NCBI GenBank assembly: GCA_025677835.1
Contig: JAIXMR010000011.1
Span: 1 to 64,000 of the forward strand
DNA length: 64,000 bases
From: Sporodiniella umbellata
Lineage: Eukaryota > Mucoromycota > Mucoromycetes > Mucorales > Rhizopodaceae
Direction of reading: 5' to 3'
Under the pieces are notes generated by a model, which was not told the DNA's origin, ran no database searches, and was given only the letters and a program-made list of their open reading frames with translations. The translations under genes were made by a program, and so were the position numbers. This document shows, in pieces, positions 1 through 10,425 of the stretch. The first letter of the stretch is position 1. Every line of letters starts with the position of its first letter.

Positions 1-393
1 TTTAATGGGATAACTTTCGTAGGAGTACAAAAAAAGAATTTTGATTGGCTATTATTTTTCTGCTTGTTGAAGTGAAAAACACTAATCCATTTATTTTCTT
101 TTTTTTTTTTTGCTTAAGCCAAAGACCTTTTTTTTTTATTGTAAATAATACCTTTGGGCTACTTTTTGTTTTTCAAAAAAAAAAAAAGAGCACTTCCTTT
201 TTTTTATATAGTCAACTATCACATAATTTTTTTTTGTAAAAAAAAAAAAAAAAAAAAAAAACAGATTTCCACCTAATCAACGTAAGTATCAAAACAATAA
301 CAAATACCTGTTGGTACTTTGTACTTTTCAATATACCAGTACAATCGACCAGAAATTTAAATCAATCTTTTTTTAAAACACTTTTGCTTGTCA
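1..393. other. AT-rich leader upstream of the BTB-like gene
   Basis: No coding region is supported here. The stretch is dominated by A and T homopolymers, including an A run of about 20 at 239-260, and leads to the ATG at 394. It probably holds the 5' UTR and core promoter of the next gene. No clear TATA box was found. Confidence 0.5.
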
Positions 394-1597
394 ATGCAGC
401 TTGTTATGGTCCAAGTTTTACCACTTAATTACAGCAACGAACATTATAAACCTGTCAACTTTATGAATGGAGTCGAACACAACAATTACCAACAGCATCC
501 AGCACCCCCTCCTCCTCCGATGCAGCAACATCAGCAGATGCCTATACCCATGCCACCTGTTCACATGATCAATCCTATGATGCACCCTCCTGGATATTTT
601 CACCCCCCTCCCCCTCCTCCCCCTCCCCCACATCATCAGCCAATGTACGATCAAGGTCAACATTTTATTGATTACGGCAACCCAGGGTATCCAGGTATGG
701 GCTTTTTGTACCAAGGTAAGCCTGAACTTATTTTTATTTATTTGTTTAGTAAACAGTTCAACTAACCGATAAAAAGGATATTCTGATATCTCTGTTTATG
801 TTCCTACGCTGCAAAAAACTTACCCTTTGAGCAGTGCTGTTCTTTGCCGATCTCCTGTTCTTTGCCAACGTATTATGGAAGAACAATCCAACACGCTCGA
901 GCTAGATTTATACGTACTTCCCGAAACTTTCCATACCATTATTGGTCATCTTTGTCGTCCTTTGACACCTCAGGATATTTTGTTTTTTGTAAACGAAAAG
1001 CCACAGATTGCAATCGAGTTGCTCGAAGCTTCTGAAGAGCTTGGCCTGGAACCCCTTTTGGAACACTTTTTGATGGCTTTGAACCAAAACTTGAACAACC
1101 AAAAAACAGCAATGATGTATATCGAAGCAATGGAACCGTATCAGCCTATGGAAGAAGAAGAGCCACGTCATTGGGTTGAGGCCTTGGAAGAAAGTGTTGT
1201 GCATTACTTAGTAGCCGTAATGCCTACGCAACTGGAAGCTTTTTCAGCCACAATCAAATTGAGCGGAAATGTAAACATTGGAGAAATCACGGCTTGTGGC
1301 TATATGCCTTCGCGTACACCCCCCATGCGTGGTGTTATGGACTTGGCTCACATATATGCATCTCTGCCTCAGCATTTGATGATCCGTTGTTTGGAAAGCC
1401 CCAAGTTGACGGTACAGGATGGTATTCAACGAACGTTGTTTGCAAAGCAGGTACTGTCTATTGTAAACAGCAGACAGGGTGGAAACTGGATGGCTGTCAT
1501 GCGATTTGAAAAGGGAAAAGATACAATCTCTATTGTTAAACAGACAAACTTGAAAAAAGGAGTTTGGGACCCCAAATTGTATAACCTGACATTGTAA
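394..1597 (+). CDS. BTB/POZ-like protein with poly-proline N-terminus
   Basis: Two exons, 394-715 and 777-1597, joined over a 61-nt GTAAGC...AG intron whose branch-like ACTAAC lies near its 3' end; the join restores one frame of 380 residues. The N-terminal 100 residues are low-complexity and rich in Pro, Gln and His, with two poly-proline blocks. The second exon begins like a BTB fold (VPTLQKTYPLSSAVLCRSP, then a leucine-rich helical part around LDLYVLPETF and LLEASEELGLEPLLE). The conserved-looking C-terminal half contains no motif I can name. BTB domains usually mediate dimerisation or Cullin-3 recruitment, but nothing here decides between these. A TTG lies six bases upstream of the chosen ATG, so the ATG is the natural start. 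It converges with the gene at 1805-3928. Confidence 0.75.
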
Positions 1598-1804
1598 TAC
1601 TTCGCTCATGCATTCTCTTTTCTTTATGAACTCTTCTTTCTTACATATTTATATATACATATGCAAAACCTACGACACTTTGTATAAACACAGTCTGGGT
1701 ATACAAAATGTATTTGATTTTATTCAATACTGAGTGAATTAATGCCATTAAAAAAATCATCAAGATTTGACAAAACCTGTTTTTTTTTTTTTTTTGAAAA
1801 AGTT

Positions 1805-3928
1805 TTAGAATGTGTAACATTTTGAATCTGCATAAATACAAGTCGTTATACGATAGCTTACATTAGTCTTTCCTTCTATTTTTTTATGAATTTCCTTTTG
1901 TTCTTCTATCTGCCTTTGAACTTGGTGTCTCTTCTTTTGGATCTCAAGAAGCTCCATAGTATAGCCTGTGGCTATCTTTTTAAGCTTAGCTTTACTTGTA
2001 TTTATACTTTGATATTCTGCAAAAAGCACCTGCTGATAATTCAAAGTGTTTGACAGTCGGTCGTAAAAATCAGAAATAACTCGCTTTGTGAATTCGTTGC
2101 TTGATTTTTGTCTTTTTGTACGATCGCTTAGATTTTAAATTTTTAGCAAAAAAAAAAAAACAACGTACCTTTCTTCTTTTATAATTTTCACCACAAGCGA
2201 ATTGAAAACCTCAAACTGTATATCCCTTATCTTGGCAGCTTGCGTTCGTTTTTTGCTTCGAATACCAGACTTGATCTCGTTTATGATATTTTCGAGCTCT
2301 TTTTCTCCTTCTGACTGAGCTGAATGCCGCGTACTACCAAAATCTATTTGGTCTTCAGCAACCTCATCATCGTATGCTGGTTCGACACCATCGTATCCGT
2401 AGTTGTCGCCGTAATCCTCAGCCTGAGGGCCAGCAGAATTGTCTTGCACTTTACCATCAAAAGCAGGGTCAACAGTACTCGCAACCAAATAATCGTTGTT
2501 TGAATCCTGATGGTCTATGGGCAGTATATTATCTTTTTTATCAGGACCTTCCTCATTCTGTGATTGTGTGTCGTCTATAGTCGTCAAACCCCCGTCTCCC
2601 AATTGCGGCAGGTCTGTATCCGACAGAGTGTCCGATTTTTGGTCAACTGGTTCCTGGATAAGTTCAATTTGTGCTTTTTTTGGAGATTGTATATCATTCA
2701 TTTTTTCAGAAATTGAACTTTGATCTTTTTCAAGTTGTGGCTGATCTATATGTATAAGGTCGTCAACAGCCATTTGATTAGTCAGCTCTTCAGAAGTTGA
2801 ATTTTGATAATCTTGCAAGTGTAATTGATCTGCAGGAAGCTCACGACCCCATTCTTCGGAAGCCAAGTTCTCGTTTGATTGCTCTTCTTGTTCTGTTTTT
2901 TTATAGCTCCCGAGTTCAACTACTTTACTTTCAAGAGCTTCTGTATCCTTTCCATCATCCTCATCAAACTGAATCGATGCATTTTTGTTTTTTTCTTCTG
3001 CTTGTTGAGAATCTTTTTGATTTAGACCCTGTGCAGTAGTAATTGTATTCTCATAATCAACATCCATCAAATCATTTTCGTTTTGCTCCTTTTTTGCGTT
3101 GTGTTGAATAACATCCATCCGCTCCATTATATAACCAGAGCTGCTTTCCAATGGCTCTCTGAAGTTTTCTTTTTCTGTTGATTCGGAAATACTCACATCC
3201 TTTGTTTTGAGATCAGAATGATCCTCCTCATCGATTTCTAGTGTGCTGTTGTTATTTTCAGATGTATCTTTGTGTAAGGTAAATGTTTCCTTTTGTTGTA
3301 CTGTATGATCAGGGTAAATTACTGTTGAATCAATTTCTGAAAAGGAATGGGTATAAGATGAATCGTCTAAAATGCCTTTTTCATGTGTTTCTGATGTAGG
3401 CGATAAAAGGCGTGGTTGGGATAAAGGTCTACACGGCCCATCTGATTCTAGCAGATCAAGTGACCTTTTAGTGGGTATATTTGAATCTTGTTGTACTTTG
3501 TTGTCATCTAAACAAGAAAAAAAAAGAGGTTTAGGTGAACTTTCTTTTTTTTTTAATGGAATGATCACTTTTAGGTTGAGATGGTTTGTGCTTTAGTTTT
3601 TTAGTAAAGGGGTTTTCTCTTTTTAGCGGCTGATCCAGAGTATTGCTAAGAACCGGCTCTACAAAAATATCTTCTGAATCTATCGAAGGCTTTCTTTGGA
3701 CCTTTACATATTCATCTAAAACTGTTCTTTAGCGCCTCTTTTTATTTTACGTCTGCCTAATTGGCTTACGTGCTGCTTTTACAACAAAGCGAGAAGTTCT
3801 CGAAAATTGTCTATTTTACGCTTTTAAGTATCTGTTTTGTGTTTGTAGATCATTTGTAGTTTGTTTACATACGTATCCCCTCTTCTCCTTTGATTAAATC
3901 TCAATTCATGGTGATCTCGAAGGAACAT
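1805..3928 (-). CDS. Coiled-coil protein, candidate inner-kinetochore Ame1/CENP-U-like
   Basis: I rebuilt five exons on the minus strand: 3928-3873, 3810-3770, 3715-3569, 3507-2169 and 2126-1805. Introns are 62, 54, 61 and 42 nt, all GT-AG, and phases agree throughout, giving 634 residues. The N-terminus carries an Arg-rich patch (LRFNQRRRGDTQFSRTSR). A long acidic, Ser/Gln/Glu-rich disordered centre follows. The C-terminal ~150 residues are basic and helical, ending in a coiled coil (MELLEIQKKRHQVQRQIEEQ). Fungal Ame1 has a similar plan: short basic N-terminal motif, disordered middle, C-terminal coiled coil. That makes Ame1/CENP-U the best guess, but it rests on architecture, not on a diagnostic motif. 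The last exon could be spliced again at GTAAGC near 1858, which would change the C-terminus. Confidence 0.6.
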
Positions 3929-5397
3929 TTACTCTAACAAAAAAAATAAAAAGAAAAAACAGAATTGCAGGTTGAGTTTGTTAGAATTGGAAAGTCAAGT
4001 CACTTTGTCCCTATTACTAAATGCTTTATGCAAGCTTGGTTTGTTGAAGAAAAAACAACTATGGTTGTTGTATTTTTAGTTGTTGTAGCTCAATTAATGG
4101 TTAATATTCAGATTGAATCATTTACTTGTCTTTTTGTTTTTAGTTGGTCATAGGTTTTGAATTTTCTTTTGAGATACTTAAAGCTTTATTTAATAAAAGG
4201 AAAACTCACAGTGCATCGTGATCTTGTAAGCAAAAACTAAATACAGTTTTTTGTGGAAAGATAGTTGTGTTTTTTGGTATTCATATAAAGTGTTATGCTT
4301 TATAACCTAAATTGAATATATTCTGCCCTCATAACCCCTTTCAAAGTCACTATAATAGGTGTTTCTCTTCAAACAGTATGTATATACATTACTGATACAG
4401 AAGAAGAATGAAACAAAGTCATGGATACGATTTACAACCATAATAAGGTAAAAAAAAGGTCTTTCCGCTGAGTACTTTGAGCTCTAAAGAGGCAACCTGT
4501 TTTTTTTTAGTTTACGATATACAACTCCAAGCTTATAAAAAACTAGATAAAATAGTCGTGTCTATATTCTGGAGTTAGATTGGCGATTTCTTAAAATTTT
4601 TGTAACAGTAATAGTTTCAAACATATATTTTGTACTCCTTGGGTATATGCCTTATTTTCTTATTATTATTAGCTTTAGATATTGCTGATTGGCGCGTTTG
4701 TTAACAAATGGAATATGCAGAACCTCTTTCAAAAAAAAAAAAGCGAAAGTGAGATTCAATTACAGAACTACTTCTGTCCATTGCTTGGTACTTGGATTGG
4801 CTTTTCTTTAATATAAATTTGTATATGTATGTATCTGGTTTTCTACTGAACACAAATATAGTTTTTCTCAGTTCATATATAACAGTACCTACATAGCAAT
4901 AGACTGCACTAAAAAATCAACCTGTGCAACCATACACAATTATTAATGTTTCATTCGTTGCCTCACAAAATATAAAACCAAAAATAAAAAGCAGTCTAAC
5001 TTACAATCAGACACGGTTATTGTATAGTTTAGTTTCACAGAAAATATATAGAACACGTGAAAAAGTTTTTTATTCCTGCATAAATATACAAACAAACGAA
5101 ACCGTATATAACGTCAAGCTTTGAAGGGTCAAAAATGTCTACATGTGTGTACAAGCTTGTATTGAAATATAGGCGTACATTACGAAAAAAAAATGAAAAA
5201 GCTGAACTTGCTCTATAATTTGGACAAAGGTATATATTTTTTTTTGAGACCCCCTGATCTCAGAAAAAGAAAGGGGGGAGGAAAGTTAATTTACAATTCT
5301 AATCAATTTTTTAGTAAAATTAAAAAATTGATATTTTGTGTCACTGAATATATGTTTATTTTATGATTGTTATTGTTATTCACATATGAGCTTGTGT
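3929..5397. other. Intergenic, no gene seen
   Basis: AT-rich spacer between the divergent starts and ends of the flanking minus-strand genes. Only short chance open frames occur, none with a plausible splice partner. It must contain the promoter of the 1805-3928 gene near its left edge and the 3' end of the Kre9/KNH-like gene at its right edge. Confidence 0.5.
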
Positions 5398-6009
5398 TTA
5401 AGCAGAGACAGCGGGGGCTTCTGCAGCAGGAGCTTCGGGAGCAGGAGCAGTACCAGCAGCATTGTAAGTAAAGTAGTTTGAGTAACCGAATTGTTCGCTG
5501 GTGGAGCCAACGGGACCAATACGAACAAAGTATTGACCAGGAGTATAGCTAGGGAGAGGAAGGAACTAAAAATGTATAGGAAGTTAGATGTCGTATGCTA
5601 ACTATAGACATTTAATTCCAACTTACAGTGGCTTTAGTATAGTCACAAGGAACGGTGTGGCCATTGGCAGTAAGGTTGGCAACAACACTAAAGAAACGAA
5701 TCAGTTCAAAGGTCTTTAAAAAAAAATAAAAAATATAGCCAAAGAAACTTACGTAGCGTTGGTAGCTTCACCAGTCAGCAAGTGAATTTCGCAAGATTGT
5801 CCAGCACCGGCATCGTTAGACCAGTGAACAAGACCGGAACCGCCAGCAGCCCAAGTGGTTTGTCCCCAAGGTTCAATGATCTAGTTGATAAGAAGGAGAG
5901 AAGAGACTTTAGCATTACGATATAATAAAAATATTCAGATTGAATTTACTGTAATGCTAGCGGCAGTAGTAGAGACGGCGACAGCCAAGGCAGCAAGAGA
6001 GAACTTCAT
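5398..6009 (-). CDS. Small secreted Kre9/KNH-like cell-wall protein
   Basis: Four exons, 6009-5950, 5880-5753, 5687-5627 and 5565-5398, with three consensus GTAAxT...TAG introns of 69, 65 and 61 nt; phases match and the product is 138 residues. A typical signal peptide (MKFSLAALAVAVSTTAASIT) is encoded exactly by exon 1. The mature part has the signature of the Kre9/Knh1 N-terminal domain: Ile-rich start, Pro, Trp-Ala-Ala-Gly, then HW with SNDAG, and a closing GQYFVRIGP. Kre9/KNH proteins are secreted and act in beta-1,6-glucan or wall assembly. The tail is Ala/Pro-rich (GTAPAPEAPAAEAP) and lacks a hydrophobic GPI signal, so it is probably soluble or wall-associated. Every exon is too short to show as a long open frame. 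A TATA box lies about 95 bp upstream. Confidence 0.85.
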
Positions 6010-6101
6010 TATAAAATTATTAAAGGTATAAAGAGTGGAAAAGAGTAGATAAAGAAGGAAAAAAAAAACGAAATTAAGTGAAAGAAACAAATACTGGGTA
6101 A

Positions 6102-6109
6102 CTTTTATA
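6102..6109 (-). promoter_or_regulatory. TATA box of the Kre9/KNH-like gene
   Basis: The minus strand reads TATAAAAG here, about 93 bp upstream of the ATG at 6009. The spacing matches the TATA box of the Cys-rich surface-protein gene at 25272, which suggests that secreted-protein genes share a strong TATA-type promoter. Confidence 0.55.
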
Positions 6110-7894
6110 CACACTTTAAAATCTCGGTTGTCTAAAGCGGGAGGAAAAAAACTTTCGTATCAGATGGATTAATGGTTGGTGACTTAATCTGGAAATAGTT
6201 TTTGAAGTAAACAATATTTTTTTAAACTTCAGTCAGCCTTTAGACCCATGCGCACAGACAAACGCGAGAAAGTGAAGCAGCAGAAATAATTGAAATGTAA
6301 CATTAACTCTGTTGAACCTCGTGGCATGGTTCTTGTTTTTCAGTTTGTTCCAAATAAGCGACTCACCTCCCTTTAGTTTCTCCTCCCCTCTTCTTTTTTT
6401 TTTTTTAGGCTATCGCCATATTTTCTGTAAAATATATATATAGTAGAAAGTTAAGTTAAGCTATACAATACGTAGACTCTTTCTTTCTTTCTTTTAACCA
6501 TCAAAATCACACAGATCGTACAAAAGCAGTAGTAGCTTAGAACCTATAGCGTATTCGTAATTTACTTTGCAGTATAATGGCTTGAAGCTTTACCTGAACA
6601 AATTGAGCTTTCTGCAATTTTTCCTACATTTCTTCATTATTTAGTCTAGCGCGTGCTAAAAATACTCTTGGGTAACCCAAAATATTCTGCCCTTCAAACA
6701 AGAAAGGGTTTTTTATTTCCCATTTTTTTGGCTATTTAAATTACACTATTAGCCTTGGCATTGTTACGATACCCATAGCTTCATATTATGTTTGTTTGTT
6801 TGTTTTTGAAATAATAGAAAAGCTAATGTTTCTATTGTAAATACGTTTGGAACGCAATTCGGAAAAACCATTAAAGAAAATTCTTTAAGTACTAGTCTTG
6901 GACAGTACTGACCCCGAAAAGGAGTTTTTTGGGCTTGATATTAATTATAGGAGTATTACTTCGTTTAAGCGACAAGAGAAGCCATTGATTCTTTTAACCT
7001 TGTTTTTATTCTCCTTAATTAAGACAACAAAATTCATAAGCGAGTTTTCAAAATAAATACGCTTTACGTTTTTAATGGAAGTCTTTGTTCTTCATTTAAA
7101 ATGCCCTAATTTTGTACACTAAACAGGAAAAATTTAACTTTTTGGTAAATACAGTCGGAGCACTTTGCTTCATGCTTTTCATACACTCTTTTTTCTTTTG
7201 AACCACATGGCACGCTTTCTATATATTCGTAAGAAAAAATGAAAACCGCTTTTATTTTATATTAATTTTAGAAACAACAGAAACTTTTGATTAGATTTTC
7301 TGAATCCCGTAAAATTTATAAAGGATTTCTTAGAATTTTTGTTATATCTCGAAAAAAAAACTAGAAAGGACTATAAAGTGTTTCAAATCCAAATACCATT
7401 TTACGCTTGACAAAGTCTTTGAGCAAAAGAGACTCTAGTGACAACAAAAAAAGCTTTGAAAACCTGATAAGTTGGTGTGTCTACTTTTTTTCGTTCTGTT
7501 TATGTTGTGTTTTTAGTATATATGCTATTGTTCTAAAGTTTATCAAAAATCAGCTCAAAAATTCAGCGTCAGAAAGTTAGAGTAGTAAAGCCTTTGCCAC
7601 TGGTAAATATAGGATATGCTATATACACAAAAATATGAATGTGACCGAAAACTCATAAACAGCTGTCACAGAGCTCCACTGCATTTCGTAAAGAAAACAA
7701 ATATCAGTTGGTAAATATTTGACTACATATCTATTTTAGACGGCAACAAGCTTGAATAAAAGACAGAAGTATTTCCCATGAGAAAGCTATATTCGTAAGT
7801 ACTTTTATAGATACGTAAGGTTGTAAAAAAAATTGAGTTAAAAAGAAAACAAAAGTATTCTTCTCAGTTTTCAAAAAAAAAAAAAAAGAGTTAA

Positions 7895-8200
7895 AGACTC
7901 TTTTGATTATATGCAGAATCAACCACGAGAAGGCAAGAGTACGTCTAATTTTACCAAGGCCCCCGGTTGCAAGCAATAGTACGAAGGTCAGTTCGATGTC
8001 GCAAAAATCAAAGTCTTGCTCACTTTTCAAAGCTCTATACCCCTAGGTCCTCTAGATCGCCCAAGTGCTAGTGAACAGGGACCTAACCTCTTAAGTTTTG
8101 TACACCATTTTTAAGGAGCATTTATAGGGCTTTAACTCTGCTCAGCTTTCAGAACTACATCATATCTCTAACAAAAATGCAGAGACCAACGCCGTCCACA
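7895..8200 (-). repeat. Diverged dispersed repeat, copy A (formerly coding)
   Basis: Read on the minus strand this stretch aligns with the plus strand of about 10140-10425. Shared blocks include CTTGGTAAAAT, ATCGAACTGACC and ATCAAAAGA in the same order and spacing. The frame from about 8030 to 7880 translates with IELTFVLLLATGGLGKIR, matching copy B residue by residue with conservative changes, which points to a once-coding sequence. An 86-codon open frame (8415-8155) precedes it on the same strand and partly lines up with copy B. Family unknown; probably a relic of a transposable element or of a gene spread by one. Confidence 0.55.
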
Positions 8201-9464
8201 CTGCACTGAAGCTTCAAATGACGATAATGAGTAAGGCATTCTTTTCGCATTGTATAAAGTAGGTATACCCGCAGCCGCTTCATTATCCATATGCGCACGC
8301 ATATAAGACACATATGTTGCGTTTTAGAACAATTGAAGAGTGATAACCAACTAAAGTCGATCACTAGCAGAAAAAGAGCGACTCCCTGTAGCCTTCGTAA
8401 AACAAGACGGAGCACATAAAGAAAAAGGAGAGGCAGAATAGAAAAACGCCCCTTTTTTGAATTGTTTTCAATACAGACCGGCTTATGAGATAATCTTCAT
8501 CGCTTTTCATCTAACCCTGCAAAATTCTGTTTTTTCTAAGTTTTTGTCCTTGTTTTTCAACTTCCAGAGTAAAAAAAATACTAGCAGCTTGTTTTGTGCA
8601 CTTACTGCTTTTTCTAGCCTTCAAAATATAAGAGAGCTTGTAAAGCAAGCCAATGGCTACCTATAGAGATACGGATTGTCAATTAAATTTATATAGCATA
8701 TTTAAAAGCGAATTTTGCTATACAAAAAATGAGTACGTTACATGATATAGTGTGTTTTTTTTTATCTAGTTTCTTTTTTTGCTGTAGACAAACCTAAGCG
8801 ATAAGAATAGAATGTTTTCTTTTATTAAGCAGAGCTCTAAAGAAAGTTTTAATTCTTTTTTCTCTTTTTGTAATAGAAGTAAAAACACATTATCCTATTA
8901 CCTACCTTTTTGGTGCTGCCTATCTATTGGTATGTAGACAATCCTAGTAATTTTTTTCTATACCAGATAAAGATAAATTAGGAAACAAATAGTTTGTAAA
9001 TTGGATATACAATTTTTCTAAAATTAATGCCGTATACTTGAGTATAGCTTAATCATAAAATGCGGCATTAGTTCCTGAGATAATGTATAACTGAAGTGTA
9101 AGAACGCAGTTTGAAGCACATGTTGGTTAAAAAAAAAGTAAAAAAGACCAGCTTCACTAGTTAGTTAGATGTCCTGATATTAGCTCTATATTGTTTATAG
9201 ATTTTTCAAAAAAAATCTATAAATGAACGAAAAGTGCTCTATTTTTGTGCTCTGATCAAGATACTTTGTCTATTTTCAGACATTAGAAGAAGAAATTAAG
9301 AAGCTATAGTTTCTCTTGAAATTTGCGATAATTATTTTTACTAAGATACAGCCACTTTTTTCCTCAGCCCGAGTTTATCCATAGGTCTAAAAAAAAACAA
9401 AAAACAGAAGAAAAAAGACGACAGTAGTTGCTCTGCTTAAAAACGTAACATAAATGACACTCCT

Positions 9465-9863
9465 TTATTGTGTAAAAGCTGCTTTAAGCGCGTCATAAAA
9501 GAAACCAAATGAACAAGACATATCTCCATAATTACCCATAGCCTTTCTACAGCTCTTTCTATATAATAAAGACTGAAGGAGAGGCGATGGGTGTGTAAAG
9601 CCAGTTGATAGCTTTTTTTTACTCACGGAAATTGAAAAACTTGTCTGCAAAAATAGATAAAAAAGCGATAACAAAATTGTATGAGAAAAAATCATAAAAA
9701 AGGAGACGCATCTTTTACTACCTTTCTCTTCGCCACATGCCCTGTATTTTTTCTGAAGATTGCTGGAAGATTGCTGGAAGCTTGCTTTATCTTTATTGGC
9801 AATTTGCCTAAGAAGAATTAACCTACCATTATGGATTGTTTGCAACTCAACGTTTGCGTGCAT
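9465..9863 (-). CDS. Orphan 132-codon open frame, doubtful
   Basis: The open frame continues upstream to 9953 without an ATG; the first ATG is at 9863. Its first half is hydrophilic (NKDKASFQQSSSNLQ), followed by a hydrophobic stretch (MIFSHTILLSLFYLFLQT) that could be a membrane segment. No family is recognised, no splice partner or promoter is visible, and it lies in a desert beside decayed repeats. It is longer than expected by chance for such AT-rich DNA, which is the only reason for listing it. Confidence 0.12.
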   Translation of the reverse strand: MHANVELQTIHNGRLILLRQIANKDKASFQQSSSNLQKKYRACGEEKGSKRCVSFFMIFSHTILLSLFYLFLQTSFSISVSKKKLSTGFTHPSPLLQSLLYRKSCRKAMGNYGDMSCSFGFFYDALKAAFTQ

Positions 9864-10139
9864 ACAAAGATATGTACAGGTAACATATTGACTAAAACTG
9901 GACCTTACCGCTATTTTGTGACAATTTATACCTTGTCTATTATTGTAATCCAACGATGAGGTGCAAAAAAAGACTATAGTGACGTCCGAGGCTGCTCAGC
10001 TAAGATCTAAAGGTTTACTATCTGAAAAGTACAGAGGCCTTGCGATAGGAAAACCATTAGAGTCCGAGATTTGATTTTGTTAACTGAGATATTAATAAAA
10101 CGCTCTGAGATAACAATTTGGCATGTATATGAGCTCTCA

Positions 10140-10425
10140 AAGGGTAAACGTTGAAGGCTACGTTGTATTGTTGTTATGCCTTGAGTTGACCTTTAATGGC
10201 CCCTAAAGATATCATATACAGCTTAAGGGGTCGGTTTTTATTTACTAGTCTATGAGCAATTTCCAAGACCTTTTAGATGGAGGGCTCTAAAAAGTGTGTG
10301 AGATACCGGAGGTCTGCTTTATCGAACTGACCCTCGCGCTACTGCTTATAGGTAGAGTCCTTGGTAAAATCAGGTGTAATTTCACCTGCTTGTGGTTAGT
10401 TTTACTTACTATCAAAAGAATTGAA
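10140..10425 (+). repeat. Diverged dispersed repeat, copy B (formerly coding)
   Basis: Inverted partner of the copy at 7895-8200. The best-preserved part (10300-10420) translates as IELTLALLLIGRVLGKIR, then LWLVLLTIKRI, against IELTFVLLLATGGLGKIR, then SWLILHIIKRV in copy A. Upstream, around 10150-10200, a further in-frame block (VNVEGYVVLLL) corresponds to VDGVGLCIFV of copy A, but stop codons now separate the blocks. No terminal repeats or target-site duplications were found. Confidence 0.55.

Noticed and set aside
418..714. Antisense frame opposite the poly-proline region
   Set aside because: It is a shadow of the repetitive proline codons; the sense strand has splice signals and a downstream domain.
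2135..3568. Independent gene starting at a GTG at 3568
   Set aside because: The GTG is the 5' splice site of a 61-nt intron; upstream exons continue the same protein to an ATG at 3928.
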